Positions 9,402 to 16,838 of a stretch of 22,622 bases of DNA are shown piece by piece. Within the stretch, counting starts at the first letter, position 1; each line of letters begins with the position of its first letter. Location of the stretch: NCBI GenBank assembly GCA_037444775.1, contig JBBILU010000019.1:1-22622 (forward strand). Reading direction: 5' to 3'. The stretch is from JBBILU01 sp037444775. GTDB taxonomy: Bacteria > Patescibacteriota > Gracilibacteria > BD1-5 > UBA6164. A program made the translations under genes and the position numbers. Below the pieces are notes generated by a model. The model saw nothing but the letters and a program-made list of their open reading frames with translations. It did not search any database and was not told where the DNA came from.

Positions 9402-9798
9402 ATTTTAACATTTCTGCTAAAGCCAAAGTTGCAACTTTTGCATAAGGTCTAATTCTTGGAGGAATTTGGCTAGGCAGAATTTCAGGTCCCAAAATTCACA
9501 ATCAAATTGGTTTATTATAATCAAGTTGAAGCTTAACTAAAGCATTATATAGAACTTGTCACATAACCATTCAATGTTTAGTTTCTCATCTTTCAATTAT
9601 TCAAAGTACAATTACTCATTCAATTTCTTTTTTTTCAAAAAGTCTTTTTAAGGCAAGAGGTTTTTCCATACTTCAAGGAACTCTTTTTTCTTCAATTATT
9701 TCAAGTCAAATTTCTTTAGCTGTTTTATAGGCTTCATCAAGCATTTCTTCCATTTCTTTTTTATGAAAGCTTCAGGTTAAAATTGCTATTTTTTTCAT
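9400..9798 (-). CDS. ribH: 6,7-dimethyl-8-ribityllumazine synthase, archaeal type
   Basis: The 132 residues show the lumazine synthase order: ILTGSF near the N terminus (substrate-binding loop), VPGSMEKPLA (the VPG[AST]xExP loop), and GIIERGETKHGMVM (phosphate-binding RGET with the catalytic His at residue 75). Then comes LDYNKPIGLGILGPE, where bacterial enzymes have IPVxFGVLT. That last stretch, and the short length, are the form found in archaeal RibH. The enzyme joins a ribityl-aminouracil with dihydroxybutanone phosphate to give the riboflavin precursor, normally as a pentamer or icosahedral shell. No other rib gene is in the window. It has its own promoter at 9829-9856. UGA encodes the glycines of VPG and ERGETKHG. 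Confidence 0.85.
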
Positions 9799-9828
9799 AG
9801 TCGTTAATTAAAAAAATATTTGAAAGAA

Positions 9829-9856
9829 ATTATATTTATAAATTATCCAAAATCAA
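9829..9856 (-). promoter_or_regulatory. ribH promoter
   Basis: Minus-strand TTGATT (9851-9856), 16-base spacer and consensus TATAAT (9829-9834), ending 30 bases before the ribH ATG. Confidence 0.65.
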
Positions 9857-9866
9857 AAGTTTTATT

Positions 9867-9897
9867 TTAAGTAAAATTTCTACATTAAGTAAAATTT
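9867..9897. repeat. Tandem 13-bp repeat between divergent promoters
   Basis: TTAAGTAAAATTT occurs at 9867-9879 and again at 9885-9897, offset by 18 bases. The pair fills the gap between the -35 boxes of ribH (minus) and the hibernation factor gene (plus), a position suited to an operator serving both. Confidence 0.6.
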
Positions 9898-9901
9898 TTT
9901 C

Positions 9902-9929
9902 TTGATTTTAGAAATTATTCTATTAAAAT
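9902..9929 (+). promoter_or_regulatory. Promoter of the hibernation factor gene
   Basis: TTGATT (9902-9907), 16-base spacer, TAAAAT (9924-9929). This predicts an untranslated leader of roughly 85 bases before the ATG at 10023, longer than at the other promoters here. Confidence 0.5.
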
Positions 9930-10022
9930 GCTTTTGTTTTATGTCAGAAATAACTAGAAAAAAGCCTTATAAAAAAAGTTCCAAGATTTCTGATAAAATT
10001 TTAATTAGTAACCAAAGAAATT

Positions 10023-10331
10023 ATGGAACTAAAAGTAATTTTGCATATTGATGATTTAGAACACTCTAAAGAAGTTGTTCAAAGAATAGTAAATGAAAAT
10101 CTTCACAAAAAACTGGATTGATACCTTAAAAAATTTGATTGAAAAGACGATGTTGAATGAACTTTAGAATTAAAAGTAAAAACAAACAAAAAAAATTTAT
10201 TTAATTGAGTTCTTCAAATGAAAATAGATTGAAAATCTTACAGATTTGAAAGAGAAGATTACAAAAAATTAGATGATTTAATTAATCATTTGTTTGATCA
10301 CTTGAAAGAAGAATTTAGTTCAAAAAAATAA
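10023..10331 (+). CDS. hpf: Short ribosome hibernation promoting factor (HPF/RaiA family)
   Basis: The 102-residue protein has the beta-alpha-beta-beta-beta-alpha order of the family. It begins MELKVILHIDDLEHSKEV, has a middle part (GTLELKVKTNKKNLFNGVL, MKIDGKSYRFEREDY) with alternating beta strands, and ends with the helix DDLINHLFDHLKEEF. Family members bind the 30S subunit across the decoding centre and silence ribosomes in stationary phase or stress. The C-terminal dimerisation domain of long HPF is absent, as in short HPF/YfiA. The match is by pattern rather than strong identity, so the call is less certain than for its neighbours. It is followed by a hairpin and then rpsO, and lies near rel, whose alarmone commonly controls hibernation factors. 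Confidence 0.65.
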
Positions 10332-10343
10332 TTTTTTTCTACA

Positions 10344-10368
10344 TAAAAGCAAAAAAATTTTGCTTTTA
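10344..10368 (+). terminator. Hairpin after the hibernation factor gene
   Basis: An 11-bp perfect stem (10344-10354 with 10358-10368), loop AAA, 13 bases after the stop codon. The T-rich arm supplies the only U-tract. It overlaps the presumed -35 of rpsO. Confidence 0.55.
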
Positions 10369-10387
10369 GATAATTATTTTATATAAT
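10359..10387 (+). promoter_or_regulatory. Probable rpsO promoter
   Basis: Consensus TATAAT at 10382-10387 with a weaker TTTGCT (10359-10364) 17 bases upstream. It predicts a leader of about 65 bases before rpsO, long enough for the autoregulation common for S15, though I could not identify a specific S15-binding fold. Confidence 0.45.
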
Positions 10388-10458
10388 ACTTTCGCTTTTT
10401 GCTCCTAGTGTATTTTCTGGGGTAAAAAATTATATTTTAATTTATAAAAATACACATT

Positions 10459-10728
10459 ATGGCAATAACAAGAAATGCTAAAAAAGAGCTGATCGTAAAA
10501 TTTGGTTGAAGTGATAAAAATTCTGGTTCTGCAGAAGTACAAATTGCAATATTAACAGCTGATATTGAAAATTTGAAAACACATTTATCTACACACAAAA
10601 ATGATAATCATTCTAGAAGATGAATTATGCTTATGGTAGCTAAAAGAAGAAAAATGTTAAATTATTTAAAAAAGAAAAATCCTACTAAATACGAAGAAAT
10701 TTTAGTAGAACTTGAAATAAGAAAATAA
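10459..10728 (+). CDS. rpsO: 30S ribosomal protein S15
   Basis: At 89 residues it has exactly the normal length of S15, and the conserved core is intact: KFGGSDKNSGSAEVQIAILT, LKTHLSTHKNDNHSRRG, VAKRRKMLNYLKKK. S15 is a primary binder of the central domain of 16S rRNA. The second glycine of FGGSD and the glycine after HSRR are both UGA, in a gene that cannot tolerate stops, so this is the cleanest proof of the code in the window. The start ATG gives the usual MAITRNAKKEL N terminus; no Shine-Dalgarno is seen. Monocistronic, between its promoter and a strong terminator. Confidence 0.97.
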
Positions 10729-10741
10729 GAAATTGTTTTAC

Positions 10742-10774
10742 AAAAATAGGTGCAAAAAAATTGCACCTATTTTT
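10742..10774 (+). terminator. rpsO terminator
   Basis: A perfect 14-bp stem (10742-10755 with 10761-10774) with loop AAAAA and a terminal TTTTT, 13 bases after the rpsO stop. Confidence 0.9.
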
Positions 10775-10877
10775 ATTGATATGAATGCTTGATTTAAAAA
10801 TACAATTTTTATAAAAATGTTTGAATTTTCAAAAAAAAACATATATTTATAAAAAATATTTTTTAATATAATTATTT

Positions 10878-11066
10878 ATGGCTAGTGTAATTTTTGAAGA
10901 AAAAATTGTATTTACAATTAGGACTATTTTCTCAAATTAAATTTTGACTAAGAGAAACTAAAAAAGACAAAATTTATTATTTTAGAATAAATAAAAAGAT
11001 AGAGCTTATTATATTATTAAATATGATGAATTAAGAATTTATCATATTTCTGACCATCAAGATTAA
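10878..11066 (+). pseudogene. Frameshifted small gene, possibly a RelE/ParE-type toxin
   Basis: An ATG at 10878 opens MASVIFEEKI..., which stops after 20 codons. A second frame continues with LGLFSQIKFGLRETKKDKIYYFRINKKIELII before its own stop. A third frame then gives IIKYDELRIYHISDHQD and TAA at 11064-11066. Joined, they would make a protein of roughly 60 residues. The (Y)FRI...I...YHISDH pattern recalls the last strands of RelE-like toxins, but that is inference from a short match. No antitoxin gene adjoins. Two frameshifts in under 200 bases, close to a strong terminator, argue for decay rather than sequencing error. Confidence 0.35.
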
Positions 11067-11091
11067 TAATTAATTTTTTAAATTTTATTAT

Positions 11092-11541
11092 ATGTTTTAT
11101 ATTTATATATTATTTTTTGTCTTATTAGACTTATTTTCTAAATATCTTTCTATAAAAATTATTACCTCAAAAATAAATATTTTGTGAGACTTTTTTTATC
11201 TACAAATTTTTAAAAATACTTGAATAGCTTTTTCTACTCAAATTCCTTTTTTGAAAATTTTAACGATAATTTTGATTATTTGAATTTTTTATTATTATAT
11301 AAAAGAAGTAAAAAACTTAAAAGACAAATTTTTGGATTTTTCTTTTATTTTAATTTTATCTTGAGCTATTTGAAACTGATTTGAAAGAGTTTTTTTATGA
11401 GAAGTTACAGATTTTTTATGAGTAAAATTTTTTGCAGTTTTTAATTTAGCTGATATTTTTATAAGTTTAGGATGAATAATATTATTTTTTAAATATTTAC
11501 AAATTAATAAAAAACCAAAATGTGAATCACTAGAGAAATAA
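11092..11541 (+). CDS. lspA: Lipoprotein signal peptidase (signal peptidase II)
   Basis: The 149-residue protein has the four membrane helices and all LspA motifs: LLDLFSKYLS (DxxSK), FKNTGIAFS (NxGxAF), LSGAIGNGFERVFLGEVTDF (GAxGNxxDR...GxVxDF, with catalytic Asp107) and FAVFNLADIFI (second catalytic Asp121). It cleaves prolipoproteins before the lipidated cysteine in the cytoplasmic membrane, as an aspartyl protease. UGA supplies the glycines of NTG, GAIGN and LGEV. The end overlaps the next gene by 22 bases, so the two are probably co-translated. The start ATG lies 25 bases after the toxin-like remnant, so the promoter must lie in or before that remnant. Confidence 0.95.
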
Positions 11542-12266
11542 AATTTCTTGATATATTGATAGCTTCATTATGAGCTTTAATTGCTTGAATGGTTTGAAGT
11601 ATAATAATCATTATTATAACTTTTTTATTTTGAAATGTAATTGATATCAAAACTTCTTTTTGAACTTCTGTTTGAATTTGAAAAACTCAAACTATGTTTC
11701 CTATGATTTTATCACTTTTAACATTTGTTTGAACTTCTATTTCAATGTTTTTAACTTACTTTTTACTTAATTTAATTTCCCCAGATAGATACAAAAAAAA
11801 CTTAATAATTTTTTGACAAATATCTTTTTTTTCACTTTTAGTTTATATATTTTTCACTCCAGTTTACATATATTTATGACTAAAATCTTATCAAAACATA
11901 ATGTATATTTTTCTGTTCCATACTTTGATTTTGACTTTTTGAGTTAGTATAATTTTGGAAATAATGAATAATTACAAAAGAATTTTAATTTGAATTTATT
12001 GAAGTTTTATTTGATTATTTTTTTCTAGTATTTTTGTTATTTTGATTTTTTCATCTTTATCTAACTGATATGCTAAACTTATTTCTCTTGTTGTTTTACT
12101 TCCAATTATAAATTTTTCTACAACATTTTTTAAACAACTTTTTGAATTTATTTATTTGAAATATAATAATTGGACAAATCTAGATCCAATTTGAGATATT
12201 TTTTATAGATTAGAAATGGAGGAAAAAGAAATTGCAAAAGAAAGAGAAGAAAAAAACTTGATATAA
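11520..12266 (+). CDS. Multi-spanning membrane protein of unknown function
   Basis: A 248-residue hydrophobic protein with about six membrane segments, followed by a charged cytoplasmic tail of about 40 residues (FEFIYLKYNN... then a stretch rich in E, K and R). I do not recognise the family. The ATG at 11520 is followed immediately by UGA (Gly) and lies inside the lspA coding region, overlapping it by 22 bases; later starts would lose part of the first helix. The coupling to lspA hints at an envelope role, but nothing catalytic is visible. It is rich in F, I, L, S and T, with Gly from UGA at many helix positions. Confidence 0.75.
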
Positions 12267-12290
12267 TTTTTACTAACTAACCTTTAATTT

Positions 12291-12842
12291 ATGCTAAACA
12301 TAGTAAATCAAACTATAGAGTTTTTTTTGAAAAATTTAAGAAAACCCGAATTAAATGAAATTCAAATTACAGCAGAACAAAATTATTTGTTACAAAAACA
12401 ATGATGTATTTTTGTAACAATATTTTTAAATTGAGAAATTAGATGAAGTGCTTGAAATATAAAAGAAATTAAAGCAAATCTAGCTTTGGAATTAATTGAA
12501 AATACTATAGAAGCAATCTCAAAAGATTCTAGATTCAAAACTTTAACAAATGATGAATATAAAAATATTGGGATAAGAGTTGATTTAATCTCTTCAAGAA
12601 ATCTTTTACAAAAAACAGAAAAAGAAAAAAGTTTAGTAGAAAAAATTGATCCAGTTAAATTTTGAATAATAACTATAAAAAAAAATTACGAGAAATTAGC
12701 AGTTATTTTACCAAATATAGATTCAAATATAAAAACTGGAACAGATTTTATAGATATTATTAATAATAAGCTCTGAGAAATTTTCAAAGAAGAAAACTTT
12801 ATTATTTACCAAATAGAAACGGAAATACAGAAAAGCTTTTAA
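12291..12842 (+). CDS. AMMECR1-domain protein
   Basis: The 183 residues follow the AMMECR1 pattern: QGCIFVTIFLNGEIRGSAGN (the counterpart of GxFVTL..xGxLRGCIG), then ENTIEAISKDSRFKTLTNDE (A..AAxxDPRFxPL..xEL), IGIRVDLIS (IEVSVLS) and a final GIITIKKNYEKLAVILPNI (GVxVxxGxxxGxxLPxV). The cysteine of the usual RGCIG loop is replaced by Ser. The family is widespread in archaea and bacteria and found in humans; in microbes it often occurs beside radical-SAM and MEMO-like genes, but its reaction is not established. Here it ends the lspA cluster, 24 bases after the membrane protein. No clear terminator was seen after it. Confidence 0.8.
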
Positions 12843-12883
12843 AAGTTATAAAACATTTTTTAGCTATTTTCAAACTAAAAACC

Positions 12884-12912
12884 TTGATTTTTTTTATAAA
12901 AAAGACTATATT
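12884..12912 (+). promoter_or_regulatory. rel promoter
   Basis: TTGATT (12884-12889), 17-base spacer, TATATT (12907-12912), 29 bases before the rel ATG. It separates rel from the lspA cluster. Confidence 0.65.
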
Positions 12913-12941
12913 GTATTAGATATTTATTAATATTTAGGAAA

Positions 12942-15167
12942 ATGCAGGTAAATTTAGAAAAACAAAATTTTGATTATTCAAAATTAGAAAATAAAGTAAA
13001 AAAAATTTCATCGAAAGTAAGTGAATATTTACTTATTTTTGATGCTGATTTTATTTTTAAAGAAATTTTTAAAGCTTATGAATATGCTCGTGATGCTCAT
13101 GAATGACAAGTAAGATTATCTTGAGATCCTTATATAATTCATCCAGTCGAAGCTACAAATATCTTGTTAAGCTTACATCCTGACATTTTTACAATTCAAG
13201 CTTGTTTGCTTCACGATGTTGTTGAAGATACTCCAAAAACTCTGAAAGATATTGAAGCTTCTTTTTGAAAAGAAGTTGCTTTTTTATGTTCTTGAATGGA
13301 AAAACTTTCTAAAGTAAGATATGCTTGAGAAGATAGAAATATTTGAAGTCTTAGAAAAATGTTTGTTGCTATGGCAGAAGATTTGAGAGTAGTTTTTATA
13401 AAATTATCTGATAGACTTCATAATATGCAAACCTTGAAGTTTCATCCTCAGAAAGCAAAAAGAGAAAGGATTGCTTTAGAAACTTTAAATATTTATGCTC
13501 CAATAGCTGATAGACTTTGACTTTTTGCTATAAAAAATTGACTTGAAGAAGAATGTTTCAAAATATTAGATCCCAAAGCTTATAAAGAAGTTAATACTGA
13601 ATTAAAAGAAATAAAACATAATGTATACTTTTTTCTTAGAAATGCAGAAAACGAAATAAAAGAACTTTTAGAAAGTTACTGAATAACGAAATATAAAATA
13701 GATTACAGAGTAAAATCTGTTTATTCTATTTACAAAAAAATGCAAAGAAAATGAATTGAAAATGCAAAACTTCTTTTTGATATTTTTTGAATTAGAATTA
13801 TGGTATCAGATATAGAAACTTGTTATAAAGTTCTTTGAATAATTCATTCAAAATGGACTCCCCTACCAAATAGATTCAAAGATTATATAGCATTACCAAA
13901 ACCAAATTGATATAAAAGTTTACATACAACTGTTATTGGACTTTTAAAAAAAGATACAGAACAACCATCAGAAATTCAAATAAAAACTTTTGAAATGCTT
14001 GAATATGCTGAAATTTGAGTTGCAGCACATTTTGAATATAAAGAAAAATGAAGTGTTATTGCTCATGATATTGATTGGGTTAAAGATTTAAAAGAATTAA
14101 CAGAAAATCTTGAAAATAACGATTTTATGACTTCTTTGAAAATAGATATTTTTAAAGATAGAATTTTTGTTTTTACTCCAAAATGAAAAATTATAAATTT
14201 ACCAGCTTCATCAACTCCGATTGATTTTGCATATTATATTCATTCTGATTTATGAAATCATATTGCTGTTGCAAAAGTTAATTCAAAAGTTTATCCTCTT
14301 GATAAAGAATTAAAAAATTGAGATGTAATAGAAATTGTAACAGATAAAACAAGAAAACCTAACCCTTTTCGGTTAAGTTTTGTAAAAACATCCAAAGCAA
14401 AAGACAGAATTAGGGCTTTTTTAAAAAAAGAAGATGAATCATTACATAAAGAAAGATGAAGAGATATTATAAATAAATATTTAGAAAAATCTGGTTATCC
14501 AATTTGCGATAAAGAATTATCAATTTTTAAAATAATAGATTGAAAACATTATTCTGTAGATGAAAGATGGTCTCTAGTTGAACAAGTTGGAAATTTTTCT
14601 TTAACTCCTTCAGCACTTTTAAAAAGAGTTTTTAAAGATAAAAAATCTAACATTGAACATAAATGATTAAAAAAAGATTTTGAAAATACTGAAGAATCTA
14701 GAGATAAAGAGAAAAAAGATCTTATTATTTGATGAGAATCAGGACTTGCTTATAAATTATGTTTTTGTTCTAGAAGAAAATTTCCAGAACATATAGTTGC
14801 TCATATAAATGCAAAATGAGAGATTACAATTCATAATAGAGACTGCAAAGTCTTGAAAGAAGTTAATAGGGAAAGATTATTACCAGCTTTTGTTAAATGA
14901 ACAGAAAAATTTATCATTAAAGCATATATTAAATTTATTGTAAAAAATACAGTTTGAGTTTTGAAAGATATTACTCATGCAATTTTTGAAATGAACATTA
15001 ATGTAGATGAAATTCATCAAAGTAATAGTCTTTTTAAAGAAAGAGAAATAGAAGCAGTTTTAGAAATAGAAGATTATGATTATTTTCTTATTGATAGGCT
15101 TGTAGAAAGAATTAAATTCAGGCTTTGAGATAGGATTATTTGAATAGAAGTTATGAAAATAGATTAA
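12942..15167 (+). CDS. rel: Bifunctional (p)ppGpp synthetase/hydrolase, full-length Rel
   Basis: 741 residues, the normal length of long RSH proteins, with all domains. The N-terminal HD hydrolase has YARDAHEGQVRLSGDPYIIHP, LLHDVVEDT (H91-D92) and KLSDRLHNMQTL. The synthetase has FDIFGIRI, RFKDYIALPKPNGYKSLHTT (R311) and EIQIKTFEMLEYAEIGVAAH. The TGS domain starts near residue 408 (FVFTPKGKIINLP). A cysteine-containing CC/ZBD domain follows (LCFCSRR...IHNRDC) and a C-terminal ACT domain begins around 665. The RFKD motif is the form of bifunctional enzymes, and the HD residues are intact, so both synthesis and breakdown of the alarmone are expected; the TGS and ACT parts sense the ribosome and uncharged tRNA. 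Codon 477 is CGG at the site of an invariant Trp. Own promoter; hairpins follow. Confidence 0.96.
14370..14372 (+). other. CGG codon at the invariant Trp of Rel (candidate recoding site)
   Basis: Rel codon 477 is CGG in the context KPNPF-CGG-LSFVKTSKAK. In long RSH proteins the same place reads PxxxWL.FV.(T/S)S.A, with Trp at the CGG position and no gap. All other Trp here are UGG and nearly all Arg are AGA or AGG, with a few CGT. Confidence 0.6.
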
Positions 15168-15192
15168 TAAAACTTAAAGTTTGCATTGAAGT

Positions 15193-15217
15193 AAGGTATT
15201 TAATTCATAAATGCCTT
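15193..15217 (+). terminator. Probable rel terminator
   Basis: A 10-bp stem with one T-G pair (15193-15202 with 15208-15217) and a 5-base loop, 25 bases after the rel stop, followed by CTTTTAG. Confidence 0.5.
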
Positions 15218-15291
15218 CTTTTAGTATTAAAAAAACACCCCCATCTCTTAATTTTAAATTAAATTTTTTATTTGAGACATCTCTTTTTTAA

Positions 15292-15330
15292 ATAAAAAAA
15301 TATGTAGCAATCAGCTACATATTTTTTTAT
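15292..15330. terminator. 17-bp bidirectional hairpin between rel and gatB
   Basis: The stem pairs 15292-15308 with 15314-15330 around a 5-base loop, with seven A on one side and seven T on the other. The gatB stop codon (15327-15329) lies within it, so it serves as the gatB terminator and can also stop read-through from rel. Confidence 0.9.
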
Positions 15331-16763
15331 CCTAATTTATTTTTTAGTAACTCGTTAAAAATTTTTGGATTTCAAGCTCAAGCACTTTTTTTCATACATT
15401 GTCAAACAAAAAATCCAAATATATTTTGATTTCAGCTTTTATAATCTTCAACTTGTTTTTGACTAGAATTAATAACTTCATCAACAATTTTTTCAAGAGC
15501 TTCAGTGTCATTTTTTTGTCTTAATCAATTTTCATCAATAATAATATCAGCTTCTCATCAGTTTTTGAATAATTCTTCTACAACTTGTTTAGAATTAGTT
15601 GAGGAAAGTTCATCTTTATTTACTAAATTAATAACTTTTGCTAATTCTCAAATATCAAATTTTAAATCTGACATTTTCATACTTTCTCAAGTTTCTTTTA
15701 CTAAAGCTATTAAAATTGTTGTAATAAAACTACAAGATTTTTTTGGATCATTTGTTAAAGAAACTAATTCATCAAAATAATCTGTCAAATCTTTACTTGT
15801 TGTTAAAAGTCTTGCATCATCCGATTTTAAACCATATTCATTCAAATATTTTATTCTTTTTTCAACTGGTAATTCAACTACACATTTTCTACATTCTTCT
15901 AAAAATTCTTCATCTAAAACTAAAGGCATTAAATCTGGTTCTGGAAAATATCTATAATCCATTGCATTTTCTTTAGATCTTTGAACTGTTGAAGTTCAAC
16001 TTATGTCATCCCAACCTCTTGTTTCTTGTTCTATTGTTCAACCTGCTCTAAGAATTTTTGCTTGTCTTCTTGCTTCAAAATCTATAAGTCTTCAAACTGC
16101 AGAAAAAGAATTTATATTTTTATGCTCTGTTCTAATTCAAAATTCTTTTTGTCATTTTGGTCTAAGAGAAAGATTCACATCACATCTCATTTGCCCTTTT
16201 TCCATATCAGCATCACTTACACCACTTGCCCTAAATATTTTTTGTAGTTCTCTCAAAAATTCAACAGCTTCATCAGCTTCTCTAAAAACTGGAGCAGTAA
16301 CAATTTCCATCAAAGGAGAACCTGCTCTGTTATAATCACAAAGAGTTTTTCAACCTACATGAGTTAATTTTCAAGCATCATTTTCAAGATGCATATGATG
16401 AATAGCAAATTCTCTAATTTCATCATTAACAATAACTTTTACACTTCATTCTCAAACAATTGGTTCATATAGTTGAGTAGTTTGAAAACTGTTTGGTAAA
16501 TCTGGATAAAAATAACTTTTTCTATCAAATCTAGAAGTTTTATTAATTTTACAATTCATCATCATTCATCAAATAATTCAAAGTTTTACAACTTGTCTGT
16601 TTAAACTAGGTAACATTCAAGGAAATCACATACAAATAGGACAAACATTTTGATTAGCTTCAGAAGCTAATTCTACAGCATTTTTACAAGAACAAAACAT
16701 TTTTGTTTCAGATTTTATTCTAACATGAACTTCAAGTCATATTACTTTTTCAAATTCTACCAT
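15327..16763 (-). CDS. gatB: Aspartyl/glutamyl-tRNA amidotransferase subunit B
   Basis: The 478-residue protein matches GatB throughout: GLEVHVRIKSETKMFCSC at the N terminus, CPICMGFPGMLPSLNRQVV, FDRKSYFYPDLPNSFQTTQL, HMHLENDAGKLTH, DYNRAGSPLMEIVT and MRCDVNLSLR in the kinase-like catalytic cradle, and MDYRYFPEPDLMPL. After it come the GatB/YqeY helical tail and the family-typical end (VGQCMKKSAGAGNP). With GatA and GatC it converts Glu-tRNA(Gln) or Asp-tRNA(Asn) to the amidated form; gatA and gatC are not in this window. Length is normal. UGA supplies many conserved glycines (GLEVH, GFPG). The start at 16763 is the only one that preserves the EFEKVIGLEVH beginning. Promoter at 16798-16825. 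Confidence 0.97.
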
Positions 16764-16797
16764 AATAACTTTTTTATTAAAAAATAATTTACAATAA

Positions 16798-16825
16798 ATT
16801 TTATTTATTTTTTTCTTCTTTTCAA
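16798..16825 (-). promoter_or_regulatory. Probable gatB promoter
   Basis: Minus-strand TTGAAA (16820-16825), 16-base spacer, TAAAAT (16798-16803), 34 bases before the gatB ATG, in the 75-base gap after the PBP gene. Confidence 0.5.
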
Positions 16826-16838
16826 AAGATTTTAAATT

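Noticed and set aside
9941..10069. A 42-codon plus-strand ORF (MSEITRKKPYKK...) starting just after the predicted transcription start of the hibernation factor gene
   Set aside because: It overlaps the start of that gene in another frame, has no recognisable family and is short enough to arise by chance; a leader peptide cannot be shown.
15505..16335. Several plus-strand ORFs opposite gatB, 73-110 residues
   Set aside because: They are antisense shadows of the gatB frame; their sequences have no family features and gatB is unambiguous.
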